Source: Cellulomonas sp. KH9 (lineage in GTDB: Bacteria; Actinomycetota; Actinomycetes; Actinomycetales; Cellulomonadaceae). From it: a DNA stretch of 64,000 nt. Within the stretch, counting starts at the first letter, position 1, and every line of letters starts with the position of its first letter. The notes beneath the pieces are model-generated. The model was not told where the DNA came from. It did not search any database and worked only from the letters and a program-made list of their open reading frames with translations. The position numbers were made by a program, and so were the translations under genes. Shown here in pieces: positions 38,769 through 47,385 of this stretch. The DNA is taken from the NCBI RefSeq assembly GCF_900114185.1, contig NZ_FOSE01000002.1, forward strand, positions 745,909-809,908. The letters run 5' to 3'.

Positions 38769-40627
38769 GCACCCCGCCCCCGACCCTCGCTCCCCCGCCC
38801 GTCGACGGCCCCGCCCGCCCCGCCCGGGGCACCCTGCGACGCGCGGTCCGCCTGCTCGACGTGAACCCGCGGCGGGTCGCGCTGGCCGTCCTGCTCGGCA
38901 CCCTCGCGCTCGGGTGCGCGGTCGCGCTCGCCGCCGTGTCGGCGTGGCTGATCGCCCGCGCGTCGCAGATGCCGCCCGTGCTGGAGCTCTCGGTCGCCAC
39001 CGTGGCGGTCCGCGCGTTCGGCATCGGGCGCGGTCTCATGCGCTACCTGGAGCGCCTCGTGTCGCACGACGTCGCGCTGCGCGGCATGGCGAACCTGCGC
39101 ACCACGCTCTACGAGCGGCTCGCCGAGGGCTCGCCCCGCGCGCTGCTGGGCGTGCGCCGCGGGGACCTGCTCGCGCGGGTCGGCGCGGACGTCGACGCCG
39201 TGGGCGACGTCGTGGTCCGCGGGCTGCTCCCGGCCGGGGTCGCGGTGACCCTCGGCGTGGGCACGTCGGTGGCGATGGCCCTGTTCTGGCCGCCCGCCGG
39301 GCTCGCGCTGGCGCTGAGCCTGCTGGCGGCGGGCGTGCTCGCCCCCTGGCTCGCGGCCCGCGGCGCCCGGACGACCGAGGAGCGCGGCGTCCTGGCCCGG
39401 GCGCGCATGAGCGCCACGTCGCTGGGCGTGCTGGACGACGCCGGACCCTTGGCCGTCTCAGGACGCCTCGGCGGCGAGCTCGACGCGCTGCGGGCGGCGG
39501 ACGCGGACCTGGCGCGCGCCACCGACGCCGGGGCCCGCCCGGCAGCGGTCGCGGCGGGGATCGGCCAGCTCGCCGTCGGCGCGGCGGTCCTCGCCGCGCT
39601 CGTCACCGGCGTGCCTGCCGTGCGGGCGGGGCTGCTCGCCCCGGTGGAGCTGGCGGTGATCGTGCTGACGCCCCTGGCCGCGTTCGAGGCGACCTCGCTG
39701 CTGCCGGCGGCCGCCGTGCAGGTGCAGCGCTCGCGTGCCGCCGCGGCACGCGTCCTCGCGCTGCTCGACGACGCCGACGACGCGCACGGGAGCCGGGCAC
39801 CGAGCGCCACGACCGCCGTCGCGCCGCCGCCGTCCACGCCGCCGTCCGCGCCGGGGTCCGCGCCGCGCGCCGTGGGGGGCCCGACGCTCGTCGCGCGCGA
39901 CCTGGCGTGCGGCTGGCCGGGGCGTCCCGCGGTCCTCACCGGTGTCGACCTCACGCTGTCGCCGGGCCGGCGGCTGGCCGTCGCCGGACCGAGCGGCGAG
40001 GGCAAGACCACGCTGCTGCTCACGCTCGCGGGGCTGCTGCCACCCGTCGCGGGCGGGGTGACCCTCGACGGGTCGCCCCTGGCCGCGGTCGGCCGGGCGC
40101 AGGTCGTGCGCGACGTCGTGGTGACGAGCGAGGACGCGCACGTCTTCGGCACGTCCGTCCTCGAGAACCTGCGCGTCGCGCGCGGCGACGTGACACCCGA
40201 GGAGGCCACCGACGCCCTGCGCCGCGCCGGTCTCGGTGCGTGGCTCGCCGCCCTGCCCGACGGGCTCGACACGGTCGTCGGCTCCGACGCCCGCACCGTG
40301 TCCGGGGGCGAGCGCCGGCGCCTGCTGCTGGCCCGCGCGCTGCTGAGCGACGCGGCGCTGCTGCTCGTCGACGAGCCCGCCGAGCACCTCGACCCGGCCA
40401 CCGCGGACACGCTCCTGGACGAGCTGTGGCACGCGCCGCCGACGCGCGACGGGCGTGCCCGGGGCGTCGTGCTCGTCAGCCACCGGCTCGCGCCGCTGGC
40501 CGCCGCCGACGAGGTGCTGTGGCTCGCGGACGGGCGGGTCGCGGCGCGTGGCACCCACGTGGACCTGGTCGCGCGCGTGCCGGGCTACCGTGAGGCCGTG
40601 CAGGCCGAGCAGCAGGAGACGTCGTGA
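38765..40627 (+). CDS. cydC: ABC exporter CydC, cytochrome bd assembly
   Basis: 620 aa from ATG at 38765, coupled to cydD by an ATGA overlap. The membrane domain (about 25-300) is followed by a Pro/Ser linker (about 340-375) and an ATPase domain with Walker A GPSGEGKTT (Glu in a position usually Ser or Ala), VVTSEDAHVFGTSVLENLRV as Q-loop, signature VSGGERRRLLLARALL and Walker B LLLVDEPAEHLD. It forms the heterodimer with CydD. Its stop overlaps the histidine kinase start by 4 bp. Confidence 0.94.
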   Translation: MSTPPPTLAPPPVDGPARPARGTLRRAVRLLDVNPRRVALAVLLGTLALGCAVALAAVSAWLIARASQMPPVLELSVATVAVRAFGIGRGLMRYLERLVSHDVALRGMANLRTTLYERLAEGSPRALLGVRRGDLLARVGADVDAVGDVVVRGLLPAGVAVTLGVGTSVAMALFWPPAGLALALSLLAAGVLAPWLAARGARTTEERGVLARARMSATSLGVLDDAGPLAVSGRLGGELDALRAADADLARATDAGARPAAVAAGIGQLAVGAAVLAALVTGVPAVRAGLLAPVELAVIVLTPLAAFEATSLLPAAAVQVQRSRAAAARVLALLDDADDAHGSRAPSATTAVAPPPSTPPSAPGSAPRAVGGPTLVARDLACGWPGRPAVLTGVDLTLSPGRRLAVAGPSGEGKTTLLLTLAGLLPPVAGGVTLDGSPLAAVGRAQVVRDVVVTSEDAHVFGTSVLENLRVARGDVTPEEATDALRRAGLGAWLAALPDGLDTVVGSDARTVSGGERRRLLLARALLSDAALLLVDEPAEHLDPATADTLLDELWHAPPTRDGRARGVVLVSHRLAPLAAADEVLWLADGRVAARGTHVDLVARVPGYREAVQAEQQETS

Positions 40628-42396
40628 ACGAGTACCGGGGCGAGATGCGGGAGGTGGCGGGACGGCTCCCGACGGCGGGGACGCCGTTCGAGCGCGGGGT
40701 CATCAGCGACCGCCCGCCGGCCCCCGCTCCCCTCACCGGGGACGCGCTGACGGACCTGCTCGGTGCGATGCTCGCGGTCGCCGGTCATCTCGAGCTGTCC
40801 GCCGTCCTCGACCGCTTCGTGCAGGTCAGCGCCGAGCTGACGCACGCCCGGTACGGCGCGATCAACGTCCTGGACGACTCGGGGACCTCGACGACGTTCG
40901 TCTACACCGGCGTGCCGACCGCTGTCGCACGGATGCTGCGGCACCCCCCGCACGCGCAGGGCGTCCTGGGGCAGATCCCCCACGAGGGCGTGCTGCGCCT
41001 GGACGACCTGACCCAGCACCCGGCGTTCCAGGGCTGGCCGGCCCACCACCCGCCCATGGGGTCGTTCCTCGGGGCGTCGGTGAAGGTCGGCGAGCACGTG
41101 TTCGGCCAGCTCTACCTCTCGGAGAAGGAGGGCGGCGGCCCGTTCACCGCGGGCGACGAGCGGATGGTGGTCGCCCTGGCCGCCGCCGCCGGGGTCGCCG
41201 TCGCCAACGCCCAGCTCTACGCCGAGGCGGAGCGCCGGGAGCACTGGCTGCGCGCCGGCCAGGACATCACCACCATGCTCCTCGAGGGCGTGGACGAGGA
41301 GTCGGCGCTCGAGCACGTGGCACGCACCGCGCGCGAGGTCGCCGGCGCGGACACCGCCGCGCTCGCCCTGCCCGGCATGGGCGGCGAGCTGTTCATCGAG
41401 CTGGCCGACGGCTACCACGCGGCCGAGCTGACGGGCCTGGTCATGCCCCGCGGCGGACGCGCCTGGACGGTCCTCGAGGAGGGCCGCGGGCTGCTCACGC
41501 CGTCCCTGTCCGCGTCGCGGACCGTCAAGGTCGACGAGATGCGCGCCTTCGGCCCGGCGATGTTCGCCCCGCTGCACTCCTCCGGCCGCGGCGTCGGCGT
41601 GCTCGTCCTGCTGCGCCGCATCGGCCGCACCCCGTTCGACGAGCGCGACCTGGCCACCGCCGAGTCGTTCGCCGCCCAGGCGGCCCTCGCGTACGTGCTC
41701 GCCGAGGCCCGGCACGCGCAGGACGTCGCCGCCCTCCTCGACGAGCGCGAGCGCATCGCGCGGGACCTGCACGACCTGGCCATCCAGCAGCTGTTCGCGA
41801 CCGGCATGCAGCTGGAGACCGTGCGTCGCCGGGCAGCGCGCGGCGTCGACCCCCAGGAGCTCACGAGCATCGTCGAGGAGGCCCTGGACAACGTCGACAG
41901 CTCGGTGCGCCAGATCCGCCAGATCGTCTACGCGCTGCGTGACCCGGACGCCGCCACGGGGCTGGTCGAGCGCCTGCGCCGCGAGGCGTCGCTCGCCCGC
42001 ACCGGCCTGGGCTTCGCCCCGTCCCTGGTGCTCTCGCTCGACGGCGAGGACCTGTCGCAGGACGACGTCGACGCGCAGGACCACATCGACGAGCGCCTCG
42101 AGCAGCAGCTCACCGACGACGTCGTGGCCGTGGTGCGCGAGGGGCTGGCCAACGCCGCGCGGCACGCGCAGGCGTCCTCGGTGGCCGTCCGCGTCGCGGT
42201 GCGCGGGTCCGGGCCGACCGGGTCGGTCGAGGTCGACGTCGAGGACGACGGCGTGGGCCTGCCCGCCGGCCGGGAGCGCAGCTCCGGGACGGGCAACCTG
42301 GCGGCCCGCGCGCGGCAGCACGGCGGGACGTTCAGCATCGGCACCGCACCCAGCGGCGCGGGCACGCTGCTCATGTGGCAGGCGCCGCTCGGCTGA
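40624..42396 (+). CDS. DevS/DosS-like GAF-domain sensor histidine kinase
   Basis: 590 aa from GTG at 40624, which overlaps the cydC stop (GTGA), so it is translated with the cyd operon. Two GAF domains (about 55-200 and 222-365) come before a HisKA_3 dimer/phospho-acceptor helix (RIARDLHDLAIQQLFA, His383) and a C-terminal HATPase domain (REGLANAARHA, EDDGVGLP, GTGNLAARA). GAF-1 has WPAHHPPMGSFLG (His141-His142), matching the region that holds the haem ligand in mycobacterial DosS/DevS. This suggests an O2, NO or redox sensor. The LuxR-type regulator at 42458 is its likely partner. Confidence 0.9.
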   Translation: MNEYRGEMREVAGRLPTAGTPFERGVISDRPPAPAPLTGDALTDLLGAMLAVAGHLELSAVLDRFVQVSAELTHARYGAINVLDDSGTSTTFVYTGVPTAVARMLRHPPHAQGVLGQIPHEGVLRLDDLTQHPAFQGWPAHHPPMGSFLGASVKVGEHVFGQLYLSEKEGGGPFTAGDERMVVALAAAAGVAVANAQLYAEAERREHWLRAGQDITTMLLEGVDEESALEHVARTAREVAGADTAALALPGMGGELFIELADGYHAAELTGLVMPRGGRAWTVLEEGRGLLTPSLSASRTVKVDEMRAFGPAMFAPLHSSGRGVGVLVLLRRIGRTPFDERDLATAESFAAQAALAYVLAEARHAQDVAALLDERERIARDLHDLAIQQLFATGMQLETVRRRAARGVDPQELTSIVEEALDNVDSSVRQIRQIVYALRDPDAATGLVERLRREASLARTGLGFAPSLVLSLDGEDLSQDDVDAQDHIDERLEQQLTDDVVAVVREGLANAARHAQASSVAVRVAVRGSGPTGSVEVDVEDDGVGLPAGRERSSGTGNLAARARQHGGTFSIGTAPSGAGTLLMWQAPLG

Positions 42397-42424
42397 CCGG
42401 GCGTCCCGGGCACGGGCGTCCCGG

Positions 42425-42450
42425 GCGGCGCACCGGCGACGGTGCGCCGC
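42425..42450. terminator. bidirectional hairpin terminator
   Basis: An 11-bp stem (42425-42435 with 42440-42450) with a GCGA loop, between the convergent histidine kinase and response regulator genes. Confidence 0.7.
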
Positions 42451-42457
42451 GGGGCCG

Positions 42458-43150
42458 TCAGTGCCCGGGCTCGGCCCGCCAGCCGGAGTTCTTGCGCGAC
42501 GCCACCCAGGCGGCGACCTGCGTGCGTCGCTGCAGCCCCATCTTCGCCAGCAGCGACGTGATGTGGTTCTTCACCGTCTTCTCGGCGACACCGAGGCGCT
42601 CGGCGATCTCGCGGTTGGACAGGCCCTCGCCGATGAGGTCGAGCACGCGCAGCTCGCTGGGCGTCAGCGACTCCGTCGGGTCCTCGTGGCCGGCACGGCG
42701 GCGGGCGACCGTGCGGTCGTCGAGCAGCGTGCGCCCGGCCGCCACGGCGCGGATCACGTCGGTGATCTCCGCCCCGCGGACGCTCTTGAGCAGGTAGGCG
42801 GCCGCACCGGCGTCGAGCGCCGCGGCGAGCGCGTCGTCGTCGTCGAACGACGTCAGGACGACGGCGCGCGCCTCGGGCAGCGTCTCGCGGACCTGCTGGA
42901 TGAGGTCGATGCCCGTGCCGTCCGGCATCTGCAGGTCGACGAGCATGACCTGCGGCCGCACCAGGTTGGCGCGCCGGACGCCGTCGGCGACCGACCCGGC
43001 CTCGGCGACGACGGTCATGCCGTCGGTGCGCTCGACGACCTCGGCGATGCCGCGGCGGACGACCTCGTGGTCGTCGACGATCATGACGGAGATGGGTCCG
43101 GGCCGGGCGCCCGGTGCGGGCGGCGGCGTCGACTGACTCGTGGCTGACAC
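42458..43150 (-). CDS. NarL/LuxR-family response regulator (DevR-like)
   Basis: 230 aa from GTG at 43150. The receiver domain has ISVMIVDDHEVVRRGI (acidic pair), phospho-acceptor Asp in VMLVDLQMPDGTG, the Thr/Ser position in VVLTSFDD and Lys in AYLLKS. The C-terminal LuxR helix-turn-helix is SLTPSELRVLDLIGEGLSNR then EIAERLGVAEKTVKNHI. It lies tail-to-tail with the DevS-like kinase and is the same output type as DevR, so the two very probably form a pair. Targets are not proved; cydABDC is the obvious candidate. Confidence 0.92.
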   Translation of the reverse strand: MSATSQSTPPPAPGARPGPISVMIVDDHEVVRRGIAEVVERTDGMTVVAEAGSVADGVRRANLVRPQVMLVDLQMPDGTGIDLIQQVRETLPEARAVVLTSFDDDDALAAALDAGAAAYLLKSVRGAEITDVIRAVAAGRTLLDDRTVARRRAGHEDPTESLTPSELRVLDLIGEGLSNREIAERLGVAEKTVKNHITSLLAKMGLQRRTQVAAWVASRKNSGWRAEPGH

Positions 43151-43169
43151 CCTGGCATCGTATCGACCC

Positions 43170-44114
43170 GTGACCACGATCCTCCTCCCGACATCCGTCC
43201 ACGGCGCGCCGTCGCTGCCCACGGGCGTCACCACCGTCCCCTACGACGTCGCCGCGCCGCCGCCGCCGCAGGCCGCGCACGCCGACGCGGTCGTCGTCTG
43301 GGGCAACCCCGACGACCGGTTGGCCGAGCTCGCCGCCGCCGCGCGCCACGTGCGGTGGGTGCAGACCCTGGCCGCGGGCCCCGACGCCGTCCTCGCCGCG
43401 GGGTTCGCCCCCGGGGCTGTCGTGACCAACGGGCGCGGCCTGCACGACGCGACCGTCGCCGAGCACGTCCTCGCGCTGACGCTCGCGTGCGTGCGCAGCG
43501 TGCCCGGCATGGTCCGGGCGCAGGCGGCGCACCGCTGGGCCGACGAGCTCGGCGGCCTGCAGCCCCTGCACGACCCCGCGCGGGTGCGCACCCTGACGGA
43601 CGCGCACGTGACCGTCTGGGGCTTCGGCTCGATCGCGGCCCGCCTGACACCGCTCCTGAGGGGTCTGGGTGCCCGTGTGACGGGCGTGGCGACCATGGCG
43701 GGGGTGCGCGACGGGGTGCGCGTCGTGACGCCCGCCGACCTGCCCGAGATCCTGCCGACGACGGACGTGCTCATCGGGCTGCTCCCGGCGCGGGACTCGA
43801 CGCACCACGCGATCGACGCCCGGGTGCTGGGCCTGCTGCCGACCCGCGCGTGGGTCGTCAACGCGGGCCGCGGCTCGACGCTCGACGAGGACGCGCTGCT
43901 CGCCGCGGTCCGCGCGCACGGCATCGCGGGGGCGGCGCTCGACGTGTTCGACACCGAGCCGCTGCCGGCCGGCTCACCGCTGTGGGACGAGCCGGACGTG
44001 CTGATCAGCCCGCACGCGGCAGGTGGGCGACCGGTCGGCTGGCAGGACCTGGTGGCGGAGAACGTCGACCGCTTCCTGGCCGGTCGCCCCCTGCGCAACG
44101 TCGTGCCGCGGTGA
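43170..44114 (+). CDS. D-isomer 2-hydroxyacid dehydrogenase family protein
   Basis: 314 aa from GTG at 43170; a GTG at 43140 would overlap the divergent regulator start and is less likely. The NAD-binding core shows VTVWGFGSIAARLTPLLRGL, then VLIGLLPARDSTHHAI, VVNAGRGSTLDEDALLAAV and the active-site pair TEPLPAGSPLWDEPDVLISP followed by His. This matches the SerA/LdhA-like superfamily reducing a 2-ketoacid. Substrate unknown. Only 19 bases separate it from the divergent response regulator, so their promoters overlap. Confidence 0.85.
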   Translation: MTTILLPTSVHGAPSLPTGVTTVPYDVAAPPPPQAAHADAVVVWGNPDDRLAELAAAARHVRWVQTLAAGPDAVLAAGFAPGAVVTNGRGLHDATVAEHVLALTLACVRSVPGMVRAQAAHRWADELGGLQPLHDPARVRTLTDAHVTVWGFGSIAARLTPLLRGLGARVTGVATMAGVRDGVRVVTPADLPEILPTTDVLIGLLPARDSTHHAIDARVLGLLPTRAWVVNAGRGSTLDEDALLAAVRAHGIAGAALDVFDTEPLPAGSPLWDEPDVLISPHAAGGRPVGWQDLVAENVDRFLAGRPLRNVVPR

Positions 44115-44120
44115 GCCGCG

Positions 44121-45137
44121 TCAGGCGCGCGGGCGCCGGGGGCGGGGCTGGCAGCGGGGGCAGGTGAAGGACGACCGGTTGGCGAACGCGTCGCGCCGCA
44201 CGGGCGTGCCGCACCGCGGGCACGGACGGCCCTCCTGGCCGTAGACCGCCAGGGACCGGTCGAAGTAGCCCGACGCGCCGTTGACGTCGACGTACAGCGC
44301 GTCGAAGCTCGTCCCGCCCTGGGCCAGCGCCTCGGACATGACCTCCGCGGCGGCGTCCAGGACGCGCGCCACCTCGGCGCGCCGCAGCGTCGCGGTGGGG
44401 CGGCCCCCGTGCAGCCGCGCGCGCCACAGCGCCTCGTCCGCGTAGATGTTGCCGATGCCCGACACGAGCGTCTGGTCGAGCAGGGCGCGCTTGAGCTCGG
44501 TGCGCCGGGACCGCACGGCGTCGACCACGGCAGCGCGGTCGAGCGCCGGGTCCAGCAGGTCGCGGGCGATGTGCGCGACGGGCGCCGGCACGACGGCCCG
44601 CGGCGAGCCGAGCCCACCGGGCGCGCCGTCGGCGGTCGGGAGCAGGTCCGGCACGGACAGGTGCCCGAAGGTGCGCTGGTCCACGAAGTCCAGGGCCGAC
44701 CCGTCGTCGAGGGCGAACCGCACGCGCAGGTGCGGGTGGTCGACCCAGCCCTCCGGGCCGGGCGCGGCCACGAGGTCGGGCACGTCGACCGGGTCGGGCG
44801 GCCCAGGACGGTCGAGGCGGCCCGCGGGGCCGGTCACCACGACGGTCGCGGGCCGTCCCGGCCCACGCACCAGCAGCTGGCCGCTCATGCCGAGGTGCGC
44901 CAGCAGGGCGTCGTCGCCGTGCCCCGGCCCGGCGTCGAGGAGCAGCCACAGGAACTTCCCGCGCCGCACCGCGGCCTCGAGCCGCCGTCCCGTCAGGCGC
45001 GCGGCGAAGTCGACAGGACCGCCGTCGTGCCGGCGCACGGAGTAGTCGCGCCGCACCTCGACGCCGACGACGGTGCGGCCGAGCACGTGCCGCGCGAGGC
45101 CGTCACGGACGGTCTCGACCTCGGGGAGCTCGGGCAC
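44121..45137 (-). CDS. mutM: formamidopyrimidine-DNA glycosylase
   Basis: 338 aa from GTG at 45137. It removes oxidised purines such as 8-oxoG and cuts the strand. The catalytic N-terminus PELPEVETV (Pro2, Glu3), Lys in [30 protein letters not shown] and the zinc finger [10 protein letters not shown]...CPRC are all present. A Pro/Gly-rich insert of about 30-35 residues (about 95-135) makes it longer than the usual 270-290. It follows rnc by 3 bases, so it is cotranscribed. Confidence 0.95.
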   Translation of the reverse strand: MPELPEVETVRDGLARHVLGRTVVGVEVRRDYSVRRHDGGPVDFAARLTGRRLEAAVRRGKFLWLLLDAGPGHGDDALLAHLGMSGQLLVRGPGRPATVVVTGPAGRLDRPGPPDPVDVPDLVAAPGPEGWVDHPHLRVRFALDDGSALDFVDQRTFGHLSVPDLLPTADGAPGGLGSPRAVVPAPVAHIARDLLDPALDRAAVVDAVRSRRTELKRALLDQTLVSGIGNIYADEALWRARLHGGRPTATLRRAEVARVLDAAAEVMSEALAQGGTSFDALYVDVNGASGYFDRSLAVYGQEGRPCPRCGTPVRRDAFANRSSFTCPRCQPRPRRPRA

Positions 45138-45140
45138 GCG

Positions 45141-45881
45141 TCAGCGCGGCTCGACGGCCGCGTCCTGCGTCGCCCCGGCGTCGGCCGCCGCGGCGTCGCG
45201 CAGCGCGCTCAGGGTGGTCCACGCGGCTGCGGCGGCCTCCTGCTCCGCGACCTTCTTGGCCGGTCCGGTGCCGCTGCCGCGGACCTCGCCGCCCACGACC
45301 GCCCGGGCGGTGAACGTGCGGGCGTGGTCGGGGCCCTCGCCCGTGACCTCGTAGTACGGAGCGCCGAGCCCGAGTGCGGCGGACAGCTCCTGCAGGGAGG
45401 TCTTCCAGTCGAGGCCGGCGCCCAGGTCGGCGGCGGCGGCCAGGGTCGGGCTCACCAGGCGGTCGACCAGCTCGCGCGCCGGCTCGAGACCGTGGGAGAG
45501 GTAGACCGCGCCGAAGATCGCCTCGAGCGTGTCGGACAGGATCGAGTCCTTGTCCTTGCCGCCGGTGGCGAGCTCACCCTTGCCGAGCAGCACGTAGTCG
45601 CCGAGGTCGAGGGTGCGCGCGACGCGGGCGAGGGCGCGCTGCGACACGGTGGCCGCGCGCATCTTGGCCAGGTCGCCCTCCGAGTGCGAGGGGTGCGCCC
45701 GGTACAGGTGCTCGGTGACGACGAGCCCCAGCACGGTGTCGCCCAGGAACTCCAGGCGCTCGTTGGTGGGGATGCCGCCCGCCTCGTGGGCGAACGAACG
45801 GTGCGTCAGTGCCAGCACGAGAAGCTCGGGGTCCAGGTGGACCCCGAGCTTCTCGAGGAGCTGCTGCGCTGCCGTGCTCAC
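45141..45881 (-). CDS. rnc: ribonuclease III
   Basis: 246 aa from GTG at 45881. The RNase III domain has the signature NERLEFLGDTVLGLVV and the second acidic cluster DSILSDTLEAIFGAVYL; a C-terminal double-stranded RNA-binding domain follows (DWKTSLQELSAALG, GSGTGPAKKVAEQEAAAAA). It processes rRNA precursors and structured mRNA. The start codon has no good ribosome site but overlaps the stop of a tiny upstream frame (45878-45913), hinting at coupling. Operon rpmF-rnc-mutM. Confidence 0.96.
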   Translation of the reverse strand: MSTAAQQLLEKLGVHLDPELLVLALTHRSFAHEAGGIPTNERLEFLGDTVLGLVVTEHLYRAHPSHSEGDLAKMRAATVSQRALARVARTLDLGDYVLLGKGELATGGKDKDSILSDTLEAIFGAVYLSHGLEPARELVDRLVSPTLAAAADLGAGLDWKTSLQELSAALGLGAPYYEVTGEGPDHARTFTARAVVGGEVRGSGTGPAKKVAEQEAAAAAWTTLSALRDAAAADAGATQDAAVEPR

Positions 45882-45913
45882 GCGACGTCGGTGTCGACGG
45901 GTGTGCCGGTCAT
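45878..45913 (-). other. possible 11-codon leader frame coupled to rnc
   Basis: ATG at 45913 opens MTGTPVDTDVA and stops with TGA overlapping the rnc GTG (GTGA). The same 4-bp overlap joins many true gene pairs in this window. No strong ribosome site precedes it, so it may be chance. Confidence 0.3.
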
Positions 45914-45927
45914 CGTCTGCCCGAGGG

Positions 45928-46125
45928 TCAGACGGCCTCGTGCTCGCTGCGCACGGCCTCGACGTAGCGACGGCCGTTGTACGCACCGCACGACGGGCAC
46001 GCGATGTGCGGCCGCGTCTGCGACTTGCACTGGGGGCAGGTGGTGAGCGTCGTGGCAGTGGTCTTCCACTGCGACCGACGCGCACGGGTGTTGCTGCGCG
46101 ACATCTTGCGCTTCGGAACCGCCAC
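45928..46125 (-). CDS. rpmF: 50S ribosomal protein L32 (zinc form)
   Basis: 65 aa from GTG at 46125. It begins MAVPKRKMSRSNTRARRSQW and has a four-Cys zinc ribbon (TCPQCKSQ and CPSCGAYNGR), the zinc-binding form of L32. It lies 2 bases after the DUF177 gene, the normal yceD-rpmF pair. Confidence 0.97.
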   Translation of the reverse strand: MAVPKRKMSRSNTRARRSQWKTTATTLTTCPQCKSQTRPHIACPSCGAYNGRRYVEAVRSEHEAV

Positions 46126-46127
46126 GG

Positions 46128-46706
46128 TCAGCTCTCTCTCTTCTCGTCGTCAGGACCCAGCAGCCCGCCGAGGGCGGCCCACCGGGGGTCGATCGTGTCG
46201 TGCGTGTGGTCCGGGTCGTCCGCGAGCCGCTCCCCGCACTGCGGGCACAGGCCCGGGCAGTCCGGCCGGCACAGGGGCCGGAAGGGCAGCGCGGGCACGA
46301 CCGCGTCCCGCAGCGCGGGCTCGAGGTCGACCAGGTCGCCCTCCAGCTCGCGCACGTCCTCGTCCTCGTCGTCCCCGCTGTCGACCGCGGCCTCGGCACG
46401 CTCAGGGTAGACGTACAGCTCCTGCACCGTGGCGTCGACAGGCTCGACGACCCGGTCCAGGCACCGCACGCACTCCCCGACGGCCTCGCCGTGGATCGAC
46501 CCGGAGACCAGGACCCCCTCCATGACCGCCTCGAGCCGCAGATCCAGCTCGAGGTCGCTCCCGGCGGGGATGCCGATCATGCCACTGCCGAGCTCGTCGG
46601 GTGCCGCGACGGTCCGCTGCACGGTCCGCATCGATCCCGGACGTCGGCCGAGCTCGTGCGTCTCGAGCACGAACGGCGAACGGGGATCGAGGTGGGCTGG
46701 GCGCAC
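46128..46706 (-). CDS. DUF177 (YceD) family protein
   Basis: 192 aa from GTG at 46706. The DUF177 pattern is clear: VSGSIHGEAVGECVRCLD in the middle and the Cys-rich FRPLCRPDCPGLCPQCG near the end. The family is linked to 23S rRNA/large-subunit assembly and is nearly always next to rpmF, as here. An upstream frame extension is Arg-rich and rejected. The 178-base gap to the next gene upstream should hold its promoter. Confidence 0.9.
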   Translation of the reverse strand: MRPAHLDPRSPFVLETHELGRRPGSMRTVQRTVAAPDELGSGMIGIPAGSDLELDLRLEAVMEGVLVSGSIHGEAVGECVRCLDRVVEPVDATVQELYVYPERAEAAVDSGDDEDEDVRELEGDLVDLEPALRDAVVPALPFRPLCRPDCPGLCPQCGERLADDPDHTHDTIDPRWAALGGLLGPDDEKRES

Positions 46707-46884
46707 GGTCCGGTCCCCTCGTTCCAGGTGGTGCCGTGCGCGGACGCGCGGCACCGAGTTGATGGCATTGACGGCTCGGCCCACGCCATGACAGGCAGGA
46801 CCAACCGTCAACTCTACGTCACGTCGGACGCTCGCCCAAACCACGGGGCGACGTCGGCGCCCGCCACGCGACCAGGACGGGCCG

Positions 46885-47385
46885 TCAGCCCGCCTCGCCG
46901 GGGGCGAGCCGGCCGGCGAGCTTGGCCCGCCCGGCCTGGACCTGCGACAGCACCTTGCCCAGGTCGATCTCGAAGTCCGCGAGCCGGCGGTCGCAGTAGT
47001 CGTCGGCGTCCCGCCGCAGCGCCTGCGCCGTCTCCTGCGCGTCGGCGACGATCTGTGCCGCGCGCTCCTGCGCCGCGACGACGACGCTCTCCTGCTCCAC
47101 CAGCTCGGCGGCGCGGGCCCGCGCCCGGGCCAGGACGGCGTCCGCCTCGGCCTGGGCCGCCTGGCGCGCCGCATCGGCGTCGGCCAGCACCTCGTCGGCG
47201 CGGTACAGCTGGTCCGGCAGCGCCGCGCGCACCTGGTCGACGAGCTCCAGCAGCTCGGCCCGGTTGACCAGCACCGACGAGGACATCGGCATGGCCCGGG
47301 CCTGCGCCACCGCCTCCTCGATCGCGTCGAGGACCCCCGCCACCCCCTCGGTGCGCTCCTCGGTGTCGTCCACGTGCTCCGTCAT
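46885..47385 (-). CDS. coiled-coil protein (DivIVA/ATP-synthase b-like)
   Basis: 166 aa from ATG at 47385, which overlaps the coaD stop by 4 bp. The central part (about 60-140: ADADAARQAAQAEADAVLAR, AQERAAQIVADAQETAQALR) is a long Ala/Glu/Arg heptad-rich coiled coil, and the protein opens with acidic residues. It resembles small DivIVA-like proteins encoded beside coaD in actinobacteria. Role unknown; possibly a cytoskeletal or septum adaptor. Confidence 0.82.
   Translation of the reverse strand: MTEHVDDTEERTEGVAGVLDAIEEAVAQARAMPMSSSVLVNRAELLELVDQVRAALPDQLYRADEVLADADAARQAAQAEADAVLARARARAAELVEQESVVVAAQERAAQIVADAQETAQALRRDADDYCDRRLADFEIDLGKVLSQVQAGRAKLAGRLAPGEAG

Noticed and set aside
43140-43169. 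Earlier GTG start for the 2-hydroxyacid dehydrogenase
   Set aside because: It would overlap the divergent response regulator start and adds residues not typical of the family.
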